Assembly: GCA_003503355.1 (NCBI GenBank)
Contig: DOCS01000098.1
Location: 1 to 9,125, forward strand
Source of the DNA: Opitutia bacterium
GTDB taxonomy: Bacteria > Verrucomicrobiota > Verrucomicrobiia > Opitutales > Coraliomargaritaceae
DNA: 9,125 nt
Reading direction: 5' to 3'
The translations under genes and the position numbers were made by a program. Shown in pieces: positions 8,338 through 9,125 of this stretch. Positions within the stretch are counted from its first letter, which is position 1; each line of letters opens with the position of its first letter. Under the pieces are notes generated by a model that made no database searches, was not told the origin of the DNA, and worked only from the letters and a program-made list of their open reading frames with translations.

Positions 8338-9012
8338 ATGAGTAATTCCCCTTTGAGTCGTGCCCGAGTCGAACAATTGGTTCGTTCAAGCCTTCAGCGT
8401 AATCTCGCTATTAACCAGGCATCAAAGCCCGTTGGTGGGCCGAATCCACTAGTCGTAAACATCAGTGCCCGCCATTGCCATCTGTCGCAGGCTTCCGTTG
8501 AGGTTCTTTTCGGAAAAGGTCACCAGTTGACGCCTAAGAAGGATCTATATATGGATGGGCAGTTTGCTGCGCAGGAATCCGTCACGATGATTGGTCCTCG
8601 TAGCCGCGTGATTTCAAATCTGCGCATTCTCGGTCCGTGCCGTGATTTTGATCAGGTTGAACTCGCTTACACGGATGCGATCTCGCTTGGTTATCAGATC
8701 CCAATTCGCAATTCGGGGGACATCGAAGGCACGCCTGGTTGCATGCTGATGGGTCCTGCAGGGTTCCTTAAAATGGAAAAGGGTGTGATCCGCGCCGCCC
8801 CGCACGTACACATGGCGCCTAAAGATGCCGCATACTACGGTGTCGAAAACAAATCTTACATGAAGCTCCGCGTTGGAGGTGACCTTGGGGTTACTTTCGA
8901 TCGCATCTACGTCCGCGTCGACCCTTCCTTCAAGTTGGAAGTACACATTGACACTGACGAGGGCAATGCTTGTGGCTTTGGCGATCATACGCCCTGCGAG
9001 CTTATTAAATAA
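8338..9012 (+). CDS. pduL: microcompartment phosphotransacylase PduL
   Basis: Transfers an acyl group between CoA and phosphate inside a bacterial microcompartment, recycling CoA; here the acyl group is probably lactyl (or propionyl/acetyl). The 224 residues hold the two-domain PduL fold. Zinc-site residues are visible as HCH at 46-48 in SARHCHLS, Glu108 just after Arg102, HVH at 156-158 in APHVHMAP, and His203 in EVHIDTDEGN, matching the dimetal site known from Rhodopseudomonas PduL. Residues 8-23 (RARVEQLVRSSLQRNL) form an amphipathic helix before a Gly/Pro linker, the look of an encapsulation peptide that anchors cargo to the shell. The start is the ATG at 8338; no Shine-Dalgarno precedes it. 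It ends with tandem stops (TAATAA) and is followed 44 bases on by a shell-protein gene, so they form one rightward operon. Confidence 0.96.
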   Translation: MSNSPLSRARVEQLVRSSLQRNLAINQASKPVGGPNPLVVNISARHCHLSQASVEVLFGKGHQLTPKKDLYMDGQFAAQESVTMIGPRSRVISNLRILGPCRDFDQVELAYTDAISLGYQIPIRNSGDIEGTPGCMLMGPAGFLKMEKGVIRAAPHVHMAPKDAAYYGVENKSYMKLRVGGDLGVTFDRIYVRVDPSFKLEVHIDTDEGNACGFGDHTPCELIK

Positions 9013-9056
9013 TAAATTCTCATTTCAACACACATAATCACAAACCAAAATATATC

Positions 9057-9125
9057 ATGAGTGAATCCATCGGATTGGTAGAAACAAAAGGCCTCACTGG
9101 CTCAATCGAAGCGAGTGACGCAATG
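9057..9125 (+). CDS. BMC-H microcompartment shell protein, N-terminal fragment
   Basis: The first 23 codons before the window edge read MSESIGLVETKGL followed by TGSIEASDAM. This is the characteristic first strand and helix of the BMC domain (compare the I-G-x-V/I-E-T-K-G and A-x-E-A-x-D-A-M patterns of PduA/CcmK-like hexameric shell proteins). It would tile the facets of the compartment that encloses PduL and the missing aldehyde dehydrogenase. Whether the full protein is a single-domain BMC-H or a tandem BMC-T cannot be told from this fragment, though BMC-H is likelier beside pduL. The leader AACCAAAATATATC has no Shine-Dalgarno. The reading frame is open to the last base. Confidence 0.9.
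   Translation, partial: MSESIGLVETKGLTGSIEASDAM

Overview
The window carries the fucose-catabolism side of a bacterial microcompartment (BMC) locus, next to an arginine-biosynthesis gene. Proteins were identified by reading the translations and recalling family motifs; no search was run. A chromosomal origin in a fucose-using Verrucomicrobiota or Planctomycetota bacterium is the best inference. A marine Opitutae/Puniceicoccales type such as Lentimonas or Coraliomargarita is likely, because DeoR regulator, PduL and BMC shell genes sitting beside fucose genes is the hallmark of the PVM-type microcompartment. The base composition is moderately GC-rich, and none of the eight start codons has a clear Shine-Dalgarno sequence.

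Layout. Positions 123-1517 (+) encode argininosuccinate lyase (argH). It converges on the fucose genes, with a long imperfect hairpin between them. On the minus strand, read from right to left, are: a DeoR-family regulator (8221-7460), an FGGY sugar kinase of the rhamnulokinase/fuculokinase type (7445-5967), a malate:quinone oxidoreductase family flavoprotein (5948-4449), a 537-bp intergenic stretch with a strong hairpin, L-fucose isomerase fucI (3911-2127), a textbook intrinsic terminator, and L-fucose mutarotase fucU (2042-1605). Divergent from the regulator, on the plus strand, are pduL (8338-9012) and the first 23 codons of a BMC-H shell protein (9057 to the window edge).

How the genes fit together. 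FucU interconverts fucose anomers, FucI makes L-fuculose, and the kinase makes L-fuculose-1-phosphate. An aldolase, not in the window, would give DHAP and L-lactaldehyde. In PVM compartments lactaldehyde is thought to be oxidised to lactyl-CoA by an aldehyde dehydrogenase and turned into lactyl-phosphate by PduL, then to lactate. The aldolase, aldehyde dehydrogenase, acyl kinase and remaining shell genes would be expected beyond the right edge. The Mqo-like gene is in tight operon spacing with the kinase. Its most interesting reading is that it oxidises the lactate made by this route directly into the quinone pool, as a member of the same family (Lqo) does in Staphylococcus aureus; plain malate oxidation remains possible. 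The 116-bp divergent region between the regulator and pduL is the natural control point for the whole system.
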